The notes beneath the pieces were generated by a model. It was not told the DNA's origin. It was given only the letters and a program-made list of their open reading frames with translations, and searched no databases. Below, in pieces: positions 1 through 9,000 of a DNA stretch of 64,000 bases. The stretch is from an uncultured Lutibacter sp. GTDB lineage: Bacteria > Bacteroidota > Bacteroidia > Flavobacteriales > Flavobacteriaceae. The stretch is from the NCBI RefSeq assembly GCF_947495725.1, contig NZ_CANLZZ010000002.1:496001-560000 (forward strand), written 5' to 3'. Each line of letters starts with the position of its first letter. Position 1 is the first letter of the stretch. The translations under genes were made by a program, and so were the position numbers.

Positions 1-438
1 GATAATTTACCAAAATTCAATCTTCAAGGTGGTTTACAAAAAGTAGAAGGAACTTCTGGGTTTTACAGTTATCAAGCAGGTATTTCCATTCCGTTTTTGT
101 CTGGTACTAACAAAGCACAAATTAGAAGTACCAAAATTGATAAAGAGATAGCCGAAGCCAATGTCCAATTCAAAAAGCAAGAAGTACAATCAAAATTTGT
201 TCAAGCTAAAGAAAATTATATCAAATGGAAAAACTCTTGGGAATTTTACAAAAACCAGGTATTGCCATTAACAAAGGAACAAAAAACAGGTGCTTTACTG
301 GCGTACAAAGAAGGCGAAATAGAATACACTAGCTTCACACAATTAATAAAAGAAGCCATTCAATCCGAGCTAGATGCACAAACAGCTTTAATAAACTATT
401 TAGAAAGCACATTTCAACTACAATATTTTAATCAATAA
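1..438 (+). CDS. C-terminal part of a TolC/CzcC-like outer-membrane efflux domain (5' end cut by the window)
   Basis: The reading frame is open from base 1, so only the last 145 residues are visible. The segment has the TolC pattern: a beta strand (QAGISIPFLSG) followed by two long heptad-rich helices and a closing strand region. Such a domain forms the outer-membrane channel of a tripartite metal exporter. In Bacteroidota it may be a free CzcC protein or the C-terminal extension of a large CusA fusion; the missing 5' part would decide. The stop lies only a few bases before the adaptor gene at 443, so the two are co-transcribed. A TTG inside the frame at 97 should not be taken as the start, because the coding pattern continues upstream of it. 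Confidence 0.8.
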   Translation, partial: DNLPKFNLQGGLQKVEGTSGFYSYQAGISIPFLSGTNKAQIRSTKIDKEIAEANVQFKKQEVQSKFVQAKENYIKWKNSWEFYKNQVLPLTKEQKTGALLAYKEGEIEYTSFTQLIKEAIQSELDAQTALINYLESTFQLQYFNQ

Positions 439-442
439 GAAA

Positions 443-1642
443 ATGAAAAATAAATTATATAAAATCCTAACTGTTATAGTGTTATCCATTACTGTTTTTG
501 CTTGCGGAAACAAAGAAAGTCATAGTGACAATGATGGTCATTCACATAGTGAAAAACCAAAAAATGAAGAAGAACACGGTGAGAACGAAGAAGTAATGCT
601 TTCGCAGCAGCAGTATAATGCATTAAAAATGAAGATTGACACACTTTCATTACGAAATATGAGTGGAAATGTAGAGGCTAATGGTACATTAGAAGTACCC
701 CCACAAAACGAAGCAGCAATAACTTCAGTTATTGGTGCAAATGTAGTATCTATAAAAGTAATTGAAGGTAATAAAGTTAATAAAGGCCAAGTTGTGGCCT
801 ATCTATCACACCCTAATATTATAAAACTGCAGACTGATTATTTGAATGCTTTTAGCAATAGTAATTTTTTAAAGAAAAACTATGAGCGTCAACAAAAATT
901 ATATGATGCAGGTGTTGGTTCTGGTGCAAATTTTCAAAAAGCAGAAGCCGAGTATGAAGCATCAAAAGCTATGGTAAATGGATTGGAAGCTCAATTAAAA
1001 ATATTAAATATCAATACAATATCAGTAAGAAATGGTACAATTGCACAAAGTATATCATTACGTAGTCCTATAGAAGGGTTTGTACAAAAGGTTGAGGTGA
1101 AAATTGGGCAATATGTAGAGCCGCAAACAGAATTATTCGAAATTGTTAATACGCTTCACGTTCACGCAGATTTGATGGTATTTGAAAAAGATGCGTATAA
1201 AGTGAAAAAAGGTCAAAAAGTAACATTTACAGTGCAGTCTATACCAGATACAGAACTTACAGCTGAAATCTTTTCTATAAGTAAAACATTTGAAGACAAC
1301 CCAAAAGCGGTACACGTTCACGCTGAAATTGAAAATAAAAGAGATAACTTAATTCCTGGTATGTACATTCAAGGTAAAATTCAGGTAAATAAAACTAAAA
1401 CAAAAGCATTACCTGAAAGTGCAATTATAAAAGATGGAGATAGGTTTTATGCATTTTCAGTAGAAAAAGAAAATGACCACTGGAGTTTTAAACCTGTTGA
1501 AGTGCTTTTAGGTGCAAAAGATGGCAATTGGATTGCAGTTCAATTTACTGAAGAATTAGATAAAACCACAAAATTTGCTTATAATAATGCTTATTACCTG
1601 ATTGCTGAAATGAAAAAAGGCGAAGCAGAACACGAACATTAA
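443..1642 (+). CDS. RND efflux periplasmic adaptor (CzcB/CusB family), lipoprotein
   Basis: This 399-residue membrane-fusion protein would link an inner-membrane RND pump to the TolC channel. It starts with a lipoprotein signal ending at an FAC lipobox (Cys21). A His/Asp/Glu-rich stretch (HSDNDGHSHSEK and on to about residue 50) is a plausible metal-capture segment. A biotinyl-lipoyl/barrel-sandwich half lies near residues 80-120, a coiled-coil hairpin near 120-190 and the beta-barrel part near 200-330. It sits just after the TolC-like gene and 3 bp before the Fur-type regulator, so all three appear to be one operon. The partner RND pump for this first set would lie left of the window. Substrate (Zn/Cd/Co or Cu/Ag) cannot be read from the adaptor alone. 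Confidence 0.9.
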   Translation: MKNKLYKILTVIVLSITVFACGNKESHSDNDGHSHSEKPKNEEEHGENEEVMLSQQQYNALKMKIDTLSLRNMSGNVEANGTLEVPPQNEAAITSVIGANVVSIKVIEGNKVNKGQVVAYLSHPNIIKLQTDYLNAFSNSNFLKKNYERQQKLYDAGVGSGANFQKAEAEYEASKAMVNGLEAQLKILNINTISVRNGTIAQSISLRSPIEGFVQKVEVKIGQYVEPQTELFEIVNTLHVHADLMVFEKDAYKVKKGQKVTFTVQSIPDTELTAEIFSISKTFEDNPKAVHVHAEIENKRDNLIPGMYIQGKIQVNKTKTKALPESAIIKDGDRFYAFSVEKENDHWSFKPVEVLLGAKDGNWIAVQFTEELDKTTKFAYNNAYYLIAEMKKGEAEHEH

Positions 1643-1645
1643 ATA

Positions 1646-2062
1646 ATGAAAACAATAGAGGAATTATTAGAATCTAAAAATATACGTGTTACAGCAATGC
1701 GATTACTTATCTATAAGTTTCTTGTAGAAAAGGATGTTGCTGTAACATTAAGTGATATCGAAAATGCTTTTGAAAAGTCAGATAGAACTACATTATACAG
1801 AACTATTAAAACATTTGAAGAAAAAGGAATCGTACATCAAATAGATGATGGTACAGGTATTACAAAGTATGCATTATGTGAAAAAGGATGTAATTGTGAA
1901 ATTGAAAATGATTTACACTTACATTTCCATTGTAACAATTGCAATGAAACAGTATGCCTTACAGCTCATAAAATTCCTCAAATTAAAGTACCTGATGGTT
2001 TTGTTGCAGAAAATGTAAACTTGGTGGTAAAAGGGATTTGTGATAAATGTAGCGGTCATTAA
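1646..2062 (+). CDS. Fur-family metalloregulator
   Basis: The 138-residue protein has the Fur/Zur layout. An N-terminal winged helix (residues 1-80, recognition region SDRTTLYRTIKTFEEKGIV) is followed by a dimerisation and metal-binding half. That half has the paired cysteines CNNC and CDKC that form the structural zinc site, plus the HLHFHC segment of the sensory site. It begins 3 bp after the adaptor stop, so it is part of the efflux operon. This suggests it senses the exported metal, perhaps Zn in the manner of Zur, or acts as a derepressing regulator. The subfamily cannot be assigned from sequence by eye. An extra CEKGCNC run at residues 72-78 is unusual for classical Fur and adds cysteines. 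Confidence 0.9.
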   Translation: MKTIEELLESKNIRVTAMRLLIYKFLVEKDVAVTLSDIENAFEKSDRTTLYRTIKTFEEKGIVHQIDDGTGITKYALCEKGCNCEIENDLHLHFHCNNCNETVCLTAHKIPQIKVPDGFVAENVNLVVKGICDKCSGH

Positions 2063-2122
2063 TGCACTTCCATTGCATTTGTTTTTTCAGCATATTTGCT
2101 TTGAATATGCAATTATAATTTG

Positions 2123-2707
2123 ATGATTTTATTTATTTACTTACTAATATATTTTCTGCTAGTTTTTGTAATAAGGTCAGTTTCACTCTTTATAAAAACT
2201 AGAGTAAACCCTTTAACTTTTAACAAAACAGATGATGCACACGGTTATAATGGTAAAGTATTTACTTTGATCTCTTTTTTAGAGCTAATTATTGTAAGTA
2301 TTTATGCTTTTAAATTTGATTGGTACAAATATTTACTCCCTTTTTGGTATTTAGAAAGTGTTACTTTATTAAAAACAGGCTGGGGACTCTTAATTCTTTC
2401 GCTAATTGTAGTATGGATTGCTCAATCTAATATGGCCAATTCTTGGAGAATTGGAATAGATGAAAAAAACAAGACATCGTTAGTTACCAAAGGATTGTTT
2501 TCGATTTCAAGAAACCCCATTTTCCTTGGGATTATGATTGCAAATATTGGATTGTTTTTAGTGATTCCAAACGCTTTTACATTAGTAATAATCGCATTAT
2601 CAACAACAAGTATAAATACCCAAATTAGATTAGAAGAAGCATTCTTAAAACAAGAATTTGGAAATGATTATTTAGAGTATGCAAAAAAAGTAAGACGTTG
2701 GATATAA
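2123..2707 (+). CDS. Isoprenylcysteine methyltransferase-like integral membrane methyltransferase
   Basis: This 194-residue protein has about four to five hydrophobic segments and a C-terminal signature of the ICMT/PEMT membrane methyltransferases. The signature comprises NSWRIGID, then GLFSISRNPIFLG and a terminal EEAFLKQEFGNDYLEYAKKVRRW. The RNP and the two glutamates fit the SAM-binding region of that family. Relatives of this family are frequent next to heavy-metal efflux genes in Bacteroidota, but their substrate there is not known, so the family gives the fold and not the role. The ATG at 2123 is preferred over the in-frame TTG at 2120. The gene lies 60 bp after the regulator and 29 bp before the P-type ATPase, so it probably shares the transcript. 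Confidence 0.8.
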   Translation: MILFIYLLIYFLLVFVIRSVSLFIKTRVNPLTFNKTDDAHGYNGKVFTLISFLELIIVSIYAFKFDWYKYLLPFWYLESVTLLKTGWGLLILSLIVVWIAQSNMANSWRIGIDEKNKTSLVTKGLFSISRNPIFLGIMIANIGLFLVIPNAFTLVIIALSTTSINTQIRLEEAFLKQEFGNDYLEYAKKVRRWI

Positions 2708-2736
2708 ATATTTAATTTGAAGAATTTAGAATAATA

Positions 2737-4692
2737 ATGAAAAAAAAGAAAGTCAATTTAAGAGATTTAAAGCCAAAATCTACAAAGCAGCATAGTCACA
2801 ATGATGGTCATAACCACGGCATTGTAAATAGTGCTACTTTCAAAATTTATTTCCCTGCAATCGTAAGCTTTTTAATGCTTATGATCGGAATAGCTTTAGA
2901 TTATTTTAATGTAGCTTTTTTCAAAGATTGGTTACGTATAAATTGGTATGGAATTGCATACTTGCCTGTTGGATTTCCCGTGGTTAAAGAAGGTTGGAAA
3001 AGCATTAAAAAAGGAGATGTATTTACAGAGTTCTTTTTAATGTCTATTGCTACAATTGGAGCATTTGTTATTGGTGAATATCCTGAAGGAGTAGCAGTAA
3101 TGCTATTTTATGCAGTTGGAGAATTATTCCAAGGAGCTGCTGTTAAAAGAGCCAAAGGAAATATCAAAGCATTATTAGATGTCAGACCAAAAGAAGCTAA
3201 CGTTTTTCGGAATGGTGATTATACAAGTGTTTCACCAGAAGACGTAAATATTGGCGAAAAAATTCAAATTCGTGTTGGCGAAAAAATTCCTTTAGATGGT
3301 ATTTTACTATCAGTAAAGGCCTCATTAAATACCGCAGCTTTAACAGGTGAAAGTAAACCAGATACGATTACAAAAAACGCAAAAGTATATGCAGGTAGTA
3401 TCAATTTAGAAAGTGTGATAGAAGTTGAGGTAACAAACAAGTTTGAAGATAGTTCAATTGCCAGAATATTAGATTTAGTTCAAAATGCTACAGCACGTAA
3501 ATCGAAAACAGAATTGTTCATTAGACAATTTGCACGTATCTATACACCAATTGTAGTGTATTTAGCAATTGCTGTTACATTTCTACCTTATTTTTTTGTA
3601 GAGGATTATATTTTTAGAGATTGGTTATACAGAGCATTAATTTTCTTGGTAATTTCTTGCCCTTGTGCTTTGGTAATATCTATCCCATTGGGTTATTTCG
3701 GAGGTTTAGGTGCAGCTTCAAAAAATGGAATATTATTTAAAGGTGCTTCATTTTTAGATGCTATGACCAAAATAAATACATTGGTAATGGATAAAACAGG
3801 AACTGTTACCAAAGGTGTTTTCAAAATTAAGGAAATAAAGACTGTTGGCTGGGAAGAATCTGAATTTATGAAATTCCTAATGGCTATGGAAGAACAATCC
3901 ACACACCCTATTGCAAAAGCCATAATGGAGTATAAAGAAGTTGGAAAAGATTTTAAAGCATTAGAAGTATCTGAAGTTGCAGGAAAAGGATTAAAAGGCA
4001 TTGTGAATGGTAAAATAGTTTTAGTTGGAAATAAAGCCTTAATGCATACAAATAACATAGATGTTCCAACTGAAACAGAAGCTATTGTAGAATCCATTGT
4101 TTTGGTAGCTATCGATAATAAATTCGCAGGTTATGTTGTAATTGCAGATGAATTAAAAGAAGATGCTAAAGAAACAATTACAGCATTGCATAAAGTAGGT
4201 ATTAAAAATATAATGATGCTTTCAGGTGATAAAGATTCTATTACCCAACAAATAGCAATTGAATTAAATATTGAAAAGGCCAGAGGTGGTTTATTGCCAG
4301 AAGATAAATTAAATGAAGTTGAAACTTTAAAGAGAAACCCTGAAAATAAAATAGCTTTTATTGGTGATGGTATTAACGATGCACCAGTTTTAGCAGCAAG
4401 TGATGTAGGTATTGCTATGGGTGGTTTGGGAAGTGATGTTGCTATTGAAACAGCAGATGTTATTATTCAAACCGACCAACCTTCAAAAGTGGTAAAAGCC
4501 ATTAAAATAAGTCATTCTACTCGTAAAATTGTATGGCAGAATATCATATTAGCTTTTGGTGTTAAAGCTATTGTTTTAATTCTAGGAGCAGGTGGTTTAG
4601 CAACAATGTGGGAAGCTGTATTTGCAGATGTAGGTGTAGCTTTATTAGCTATTTTAAATGCGGTTAGATTGCAACGAATGAAATGGAGTTAA
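2737..4692 (+). CDS. P1B-type heavy-metal ATPase, Zn/Cd/Co-exporting type (CadA/ZntA-like)
   Basis: The 651-residue pump has all core P-type motifs: TGES in the actuator domain, the membrane metal site SCPCALV (Cys308/Cys310), the phosphorylated DKTGT (Asp352), an HP motif and the GDGINDAP hinge. The N-terminus lacks a CxxC HMA domain and instead has a short His-rich segment (KQHSHNDGHNHG). The last helix contains FADVGVALLAILNAVRL, where an aspartate in the final membrane segment is typical of Zn/Cd/Pb (P1B-2) pumps and differs from the MxxSS of copper pumps. It would pump divalent metal into the periplasm for the RND systems. It is likely in the same operon as the Fur-type regulator. Confidence 0.93.
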   Translation: MKKKKVNLRDLKPKSTKQHSHNDGHNHGIVNSATFKIYFPAIVSFLMLMIGIALDYFNVAFFKDWLRINWYGIAYLPVGFPVVKEGWKSIKKGDVFTEFFLMSIATIGAFVIGEYPEGVAVMLFYAVGELFQGAAVKRAKGNIKALLDVRPKEANVFRNGDYTSVSPEDVNIGEKIQIRVGEKIPLDGILLSVKASLNTAALTGESKPDTITKNAKVYAGSINLESVIEVEVTNKFEDSSIARILDLVQNATARKSKTELFIRQFARIYTPIVVYLAIAVTFLPYFFVEDYIFRDWLYRALIFLVISCPCALVISIPLGYFGGLGAASKNGILFKGASFLDAMTKINTLVMDKTGTVTKGVFKIKEIKTVGWEESEFMKFLMAMEEQSTHPIAKAIMEYKEVGKDFKALEVSEVAGKGLKGIVNGKIVLVGNKALMHTNNIDVPTETEAIVESIVLVAIDNKFAGYVVIADELKEDAKETITALHKVGIKNIMMLSGDKDSITQQIAIELNIEKARGGLLPEDKLNEVETLKRNPENKIAFIGDGINDAPVLAASDVGIAMGGLGSDVAIETADVIIQTDQPSKVVKAIKISHSTRKIVWQNIILAFGVKAIVLILGAGGLATMWEAVFADVGVALLAILNAVRLQRMKWS

Positions 4693-4736
4693 GCGTTAAA
4701 CTCCTGTTAAACTAATTTAGAATCATTATAATTTGT

Positions 4737-4744
4737 TACCTTTG
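4737..4744 (+). promoter_or_regulatory. -7 promoter box TACCTTTG of the HYC_CC_PP gene
   Basis: TACCTTTG matches the Bacteroidota -7 consensus TAnnTTTG and ends 8 bp before the ATG at 4753. Transcription would therefore start almost at the start codon, giving a leaderless or near-leaderless mRNA. The box lies within a short direct repeat (TTGTTACC twice). Confidence 0.5.
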
Positions 4745-4752
4745 TTACCAAT

Positions 4753-5169
4753 ATGAAACAAGTTTTCCATAAAATAATGTCAATATTAATGGCTTTTGTA
4801 GTGTTATTCTCTACAATGTCATTTACTATTAATATGCATTATTGTGGAGATGAATTGGTTGATTCAGCCATATTTTCAAAAGCAGAAACTTGCGGAATGG
4901 AAATGGAATTAGCAACTTCAACTAATAATTGTTCTGTATCAAAGAAAAATTGTTGTAGTGAAGGCTTTGAAAAAATTGAGGGTCAAAATGAATTACAATC
5001 TTCAATAGATACTATTTCTTTTGAGCAACAAGTATTCATTACTTCATTTATTTATACTTACGTAAATCTTTTCGAAAGTATAGATAGCGAGGTATCTTTA
5101 TATGATGAACATCAATCCCCTCTCGTCAGCAGGAAAATCTACAAGCTAGACGAAACATATTTAATCTGA
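4753..5169 (+). CDS. HYC_CC_PP family secreted protein
   Basis: The 138-residue protein begins with a signal peptide and carries the signature of the HYC_CC_PP family. This consists of NMHYCGDELVD early on, then a CSVSKKNCC pair region, and a short C-terminal segment in which the classical PP is present only as QSPLV. The function of the family is not established, although members are repeatedly found directly before CusA/CzcA-type pumps in Flavobacteriia, as here. The conserved His-Tyr-Cys and the paired cysteines suggest periplasmic metal binding, which is inference. The start at 4753 keeps the full signal peptide; an internal ATG at 4777 would also leave a hydrophobic leader. Confidence 0.75.
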   Translation: MKQVFHKIMSILMAFVVLFSTMSFTINMHYCGDELVDSAIFSKAETCGMEMELATSTNNCSVSKKNCCSEGFEKIEGQNELQSSIDTISFEQQVFITSFIYTYVNLFESIDSEVSLYDEHQSPLVSRKIYKLDETYLI

Positions 5170-5189
5170 TTTTAAAACAATAGACTGTT

Positions 5190-5247
5190 TTATCCTATGG
5201 CTGTAAAGTTATAAGGATAATTTGTTGTATTCGGTGTTTTTAACACC
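5190..5247 (+). promoter_or_regulatory. Leader with two inverted repeats before the RND pump
   Basis: The gap between the HYC_CC_PP gene and the pump holds a 7-bp inverted repeat TTATCCT...AGGATAA (5190-5220). It is followed by a tight hairpin GGTGTT-TTT-AACACC (5233-5247). The hairpin is not followed by a U run, so it is not a normal terminator. It could adjust translation or processing between the two genes. Confidence 0.3.
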
Positions 5248-5274
5248 ATTGTCTAATTGTTTAAAATCAAACCT

Positions 5275-8200
5275 ATGCTAAATAAAAGCATCAAATTTTT
5301 AATAGAAAATAAACTGGTAGCAGTATTATTACTAGCACTGTTTATAGGTTGGGGTATCGTAAATGCACCCTTTAATTGGAATACAGGATTTCTTCCTAGC
5401 GATCCTGTAGCAGTAGATGCAATTCCCGATATTGGTGAAAACCAACAAATAGTATTTACAAAATGGGACGGTCGTTCACCACAAGATATTGAAGACCAAA
5501 TAACGTACCCATTAACAACATCATTACTTGGTATTCCAGGAGTAAAAACCATTCGTAGTTCATCTATGTTTGGATTTTCAAGTATCTATATCATTTTTGA
5601 AGAAGATATAGAGTTTTATTGGAGTCGTAGTCGAATCCTTGAAAAACTAAACTCTTTGCCAAGTAATTTATTGCCAGATGGTGTTAACCCTTCATTAGGT
5701 CCAGATGCCACAGGTTTAGGTCAAATCTTTTGGTATACATTAGAAGGTAGAGATGAAAACGGAAATGTAACTGGAGGTTGGGATTTACACGAATTACGTA
5801 GTATTCAAGATTACTATGTGAAGTATGCGTTATCTTCTGCTAGCGGTGTTTCTGAAGTAGCTTCAATTGGAGGTTATGTACAAGAATATCAAGTGGATGT
5901 AAATCCAGAATTAATGCGTCAATACAATATTGGTTTACATCAAATTGTAAAAGCAGTAAAAGAAAGTAACAGAGATATTGGAGCGCAAACTTTAGAAATT
6001 AACCAAGCCGAATATTTAGTTAGAGGTTTAGGGTATATAAAATCTATTGCCGACATAGAAAATGCCGTTGTAGATTCAGAAAATTTTACTTCAATAAAAA
6101 TAAAAGATATTGGCAAAGTATCGCTTGGTCCGGCAACACGAAGAGGGTTGTTAGACAAAGAAGGTGCTGAAGTAGTTGGTGGTGTGGTTGTAGCTCGTTA
6201 TGGTGCAAATCCAATGGAAGTTATCAATAATGTAAAAGCTAAAATTGAAGAACTTAAAGGAGGTTTACCAACTAAAGAATTAGCTGATGGAACAGTTTCT
6301 CAATTAACATTGGTTCCCTTTTATGATAGAACAGAACTTATTGAAGAAACCTTACACACTTTAAACGAAGCATTAACTCTAGAAATATTGATTACCATTT
6401 TAGTAATTATTGTAATGGTCTTCAATTTAAGAGCATCCATATTAATTTCAGGTTTATTACCAGTAGCTGTATTAATGGTATTTATTACAATGAAACTATT
6501 TAATGTAGATGCAAATATTGTTGCGCTTTCTGGAATTGCAATTGCTATTGGAACTATGGTCGATGTTGGTGTAATTCTCGCTGAAAATATGATTAGGCAT
6601 TTAGATGAAGAAAAACTACGATTAAATGAAGATGGCACACCACTAACAACAAATGAAATTGTATACAATGCTACTGCAGAAGTTTCAGGAGCAATTTTAA
6701 CAGCAGTTCTAACTACAATTATCAGTTTTGTTCCAGTATTTACAATGATTGGTGCTGAAGGTAAATTATTTAGACCTTTAGCTTTTACAAAAACAATGGC
6801 ACTTTCAGCATCGTTAGTAATCGCGTTATTTTTAATACCTCCTTTTGCGGCCTTTTTATTCAGAAAAACGGTGTTAAAAAAGACAGTGAGTTATGTTATA
6901 AATATCGCTTTAATTATTGCAGGAATTTCAGCTATAATTATGGGTTATTGGCTTGGAATAATTCTAATTGCTTTTGGAGTTACAGGAATCTTAAATTTAA
7001 AAGGAAAACTTGGACCCGAAAAGGTTAATTTAATCAACATAATAATTGCTGCTGCATCAGTAGTGCTTTTATTAACTGAATATTGGAGACCGTTAGGTGT
7101 TGAAAGAAGTATTCTTATAAACCTTTTATTTGTAGCCATTATTTGCTTTGGAATATTAGGTATATTCTCTGTTTTAAGAAAGTATTATGCGCAAATTTTA
7201 AAATGGGCTTTAGCCAATAAATTGGCATTCTTAATCATTCCAACTACAGTGCTTATTTCAGGTATTTATATAATGAATAACACCGGAAAAGAATTTATGC
7301 CTTCTCTTAATGAAGGTTCATTCTTACTAATGCCTACTTCAATGCCACATTCTGGTGTTGATGAAAACAAGAGAGTTTTGCAACAATTAGATATGGCAGT
7401 TGCTAGTATTCCAGAAATTGAAACAGTTGTTGGTAAAGCAGGTAGAACAGAATCAGCATTAGATCCTGCACCATTATCTATGTACGAAAATGTAATTCAG
7501 TACAAATCTGAATATATGAAGAATGAAAAAGGTAAAAAACAACGATACAAAGTAAATGATAAAGGCTTATTTGAATTGAAAGATGGACGCTTTATCTCAA
7601 ATCCAAACAATTCTGAAAATGTCACCTTGAGCGCAGTGGAAAGGTCTCAACTGATTGAAGATAATGATGGTGAGTTTTACAGAAATTGGAGACCTGAAAT
7701 TAAATCTCCTAATGATATTTGGAACGAAATTGTAAAAGTTACAAAGTTGCCTGGAGTAACATCTGCACCTAAATTACAACCTATTGAAACTCGATTGGTA
7801 ATGCTGCAAACAGGTATGCGCGCACCAATGGGAATTAAAGTAAAAGGACAAGATTTAAAACAAATTGAAGCCTTTGGCTTGGAATTAGAAGCTATCTTAA
7901 AACAAACTGAAGGTGTAAAAGAACAAGCCGTTTTTGCAGACAGAATTGTTGGAAAGCCATATTTGTTAATTGACATTAACAGAGAAAAAATTGCACGTTA
8001 TGGTATTTCTATAGAAAATGTTCAAGAAATACTTAAAGTTGCAATTGGCGGTATGCCAATAACACAAACAGTTGAAGGAAGAGAACGCTATTCAGTACGT
8101 GTACGCTATCCAAGAGAGTTAAGAGCAAACCCAACGGATTTAGAACAAATTTATGTTCCTGTAGAAAAAGGAAATCCTGTTCCTTTAAGCGAATTGGCAA

Positions 8201-9000
8201 CCATTCGTTATGAACAAGGTCCCCAAGTTATTAAAAGTGAAGATACTTTTTTAGTGGGTTATGTACTGTTTGATAAGTTAGATGGTTTTGCTGAAGTAGA
8301 TGTTGTTGAAAATGCACAAGCCTTATTTCAACAAAAAATAGCATCAGGTAAATTAATAGTCCCTAAAGGAATTAGTTACAAGTTTACCGGAACTTATGAA
8401 AATCAAATTAGAGCTGAAAAAACACTCGCCGTGGTTGTACCATTAGCATTGGCCATTATCTTTTTGATATTGTATTTCCAGTTCAAATCAGTAACAACTT
8501 CTTTAATGGTATTTACAGGTATTACTGTTGCTTTTGCAGGTGGTTTTATAATGATTTGGTTATATGGGCAAGACTGGTTTTTCAATTTCAGTTTGTTTGG
8601 TGAAAATATGCGAGAGTTATTCAATATGAAAACCATCAATTTAAGTGTGGCAGTTTGGGTAGGTTTTATTGCACTATTTGGTATTGCTACAGATGATGGT
8701 GTGGTAATGGCAACCTATTTAACACAAACTTTTGACAGAGACAAACCTACGAATAAACAAAGTATTAGAAGTTCGGCTTTAGCAGCTGCTGAAAAACGAA
8801 TAAGACCTTGTTTAATGACAACAGTAACAACAATTTTAGCCTTGTTACCTATTTTAACTTCAACAGGAAAAGGTAGTGATATTATGATGCCAATGGCAAT
8901 TCCAATTTTTGGAGGAATGGTTATAGACATTACTTCTTACTTTATAGTTCCTGTTTTGTATAGCTGGAGAGAAGAATTAAAACTTAAAAAAACAGCATAA
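5275..9000 (+). CDS. CusA/CzcA-family heavy-metal RND transporter
   Basis: The 1241-residue inner-membrane proton antiporter has twelve predicted membrane segments with two large periplasmic loops. The family landmarks are present: WDGRSPQDIEDQITYPL near the N-terminus, GIAIAIGTMVDVGVILAENM in TM4, and GIATDDGVVMATYL in TM10. It drives metal ions through the adaptor and TolC partners. The ATG at 5275 is preferred over an upstream in-frame TTG at 5257. It overlaps the TolC gene at 9000 by one base. An oddity sits in the second periplasmic domain: codons 783-792 (VTLSAVERSQ) are encoded by a copy of a dispersed flavobacterial intergenic repeat (7621-7649), so a mobile repeat seems to have been inserted in frame. 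Extra hydrophobic segments around 540-630 make this pump longer than classical CusA. Confidence 0.95.
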   Translation: MLNKSIKFLIENKLVAVLLLALFIGWGIVNAPFNWNTGFLPSDPVAVDAIPDIGENQQIVFTKWDGRSPQDIEDQITYPLTTSLLGIPGVKTIRSSSMFGFSSIYIIFEEDIEFYWSRSRILEKLNSLPSNLLPDGVNPSLGPDATGLGQIFWYTLEGRDENGNVTGGWDLHELRSIQDYYVKYALSSASGVSEVASIGGYVQEYQVDVNPELMRQYNIGLHQIVKAVKESNRDIGAQTLEINQAEYLVRGLGYIKSIADIENAVVDSENFTSIKIKDIGKVSLGPATRRGLLDKEGAEVVGGVVVARYGANPMEVINNVKAKIEELKGGLPTKELADGTVSQLTLVPFYDRTELIEETLHTLNEALTLEILITILVIIVMVFNLRASILISGLLPVAVLMVFITMKLFNVDANIVALSGIAIAIGTMVDVGVILAENMIRHLDEEKLRLNEDGTPLTTNEIVYNATAEVSGAILTAVLTTIISFVPVFTMIGAEGKLFRPLAFTKTMALSASLVIALFLIPPFAAFLFRKTVLKKTVSYVINIALIIAGISAIIMGYWLGIILIAFGVTGILNLKGKLGPEKVNLINIIIAAASVVLLLTEYWRPLGVERSILINLLFVAIICFGILGIFSVLRKYYAQILKWALANKLAFLIIPTTVLISGIYIMNNTGKEFMPSLNEGSFLLMPTSMPHSGVDENKRVLQQLDMAVASIPEIETVVGKAGRTESALDPAPLSMYENVIQYKSEYMKNEKGKKQRYKVNDKGLFELKDGRFISNPNNSENVTLSAVERSQLIEDNDGEFYRNWRPEIKSPNDIWNEIVKVTKLPGVTSAPKLQPIETRLVMLQTGMRAPMGIKVKGQDLKQIEAFGLELEAILKQTEGVKEQAVFADRIVGKPYLLIDINREKIARYGISIENVQEILKVAIGGMPITQTVEGRERYSVRVRYPRELRANPTDLEQIYVPVEKGNPVPLSELATIRYEQGPQVIKSEDTFLVGYVLFDKLDGFAEVDVVENAQALFQQKIASGKLIVPKGISYKFTGTYENQIRAEKTLAVVVPLALAIIFLILYFQFKSVTTSLMVFTGITVAFAGGFIMIWLYGQDWFFNFSLFGENMRELFNMKTINLSVAVWVGFIALFGIATDDGVVMATYLTQTFDRDKPTNKQSIRSSALAAAEKRIRPCLMTTVTTILALLPILTSTGKGSDIMMPMAIPIFGGMVIDITSYFIVPVLYSWREELKLKKTA
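7621..7649 (+). repeat. Dispersed flavobacterial palindromic repeat inside the RND pump gene
   Basis: These 29 bases begin GTCACCTTGAGCGCAGT and end GGAAAGGTCTCA. They have the GTCA...TCTCA frame and the CCTT...AAGG inner arms of a repeat usually found between genes in Flavobacteriia. Here it is read in frame as VTLSAVERSQ. Related copies with other inner arms are at 15258, 15510 and 17191. Confidence 0.6.
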
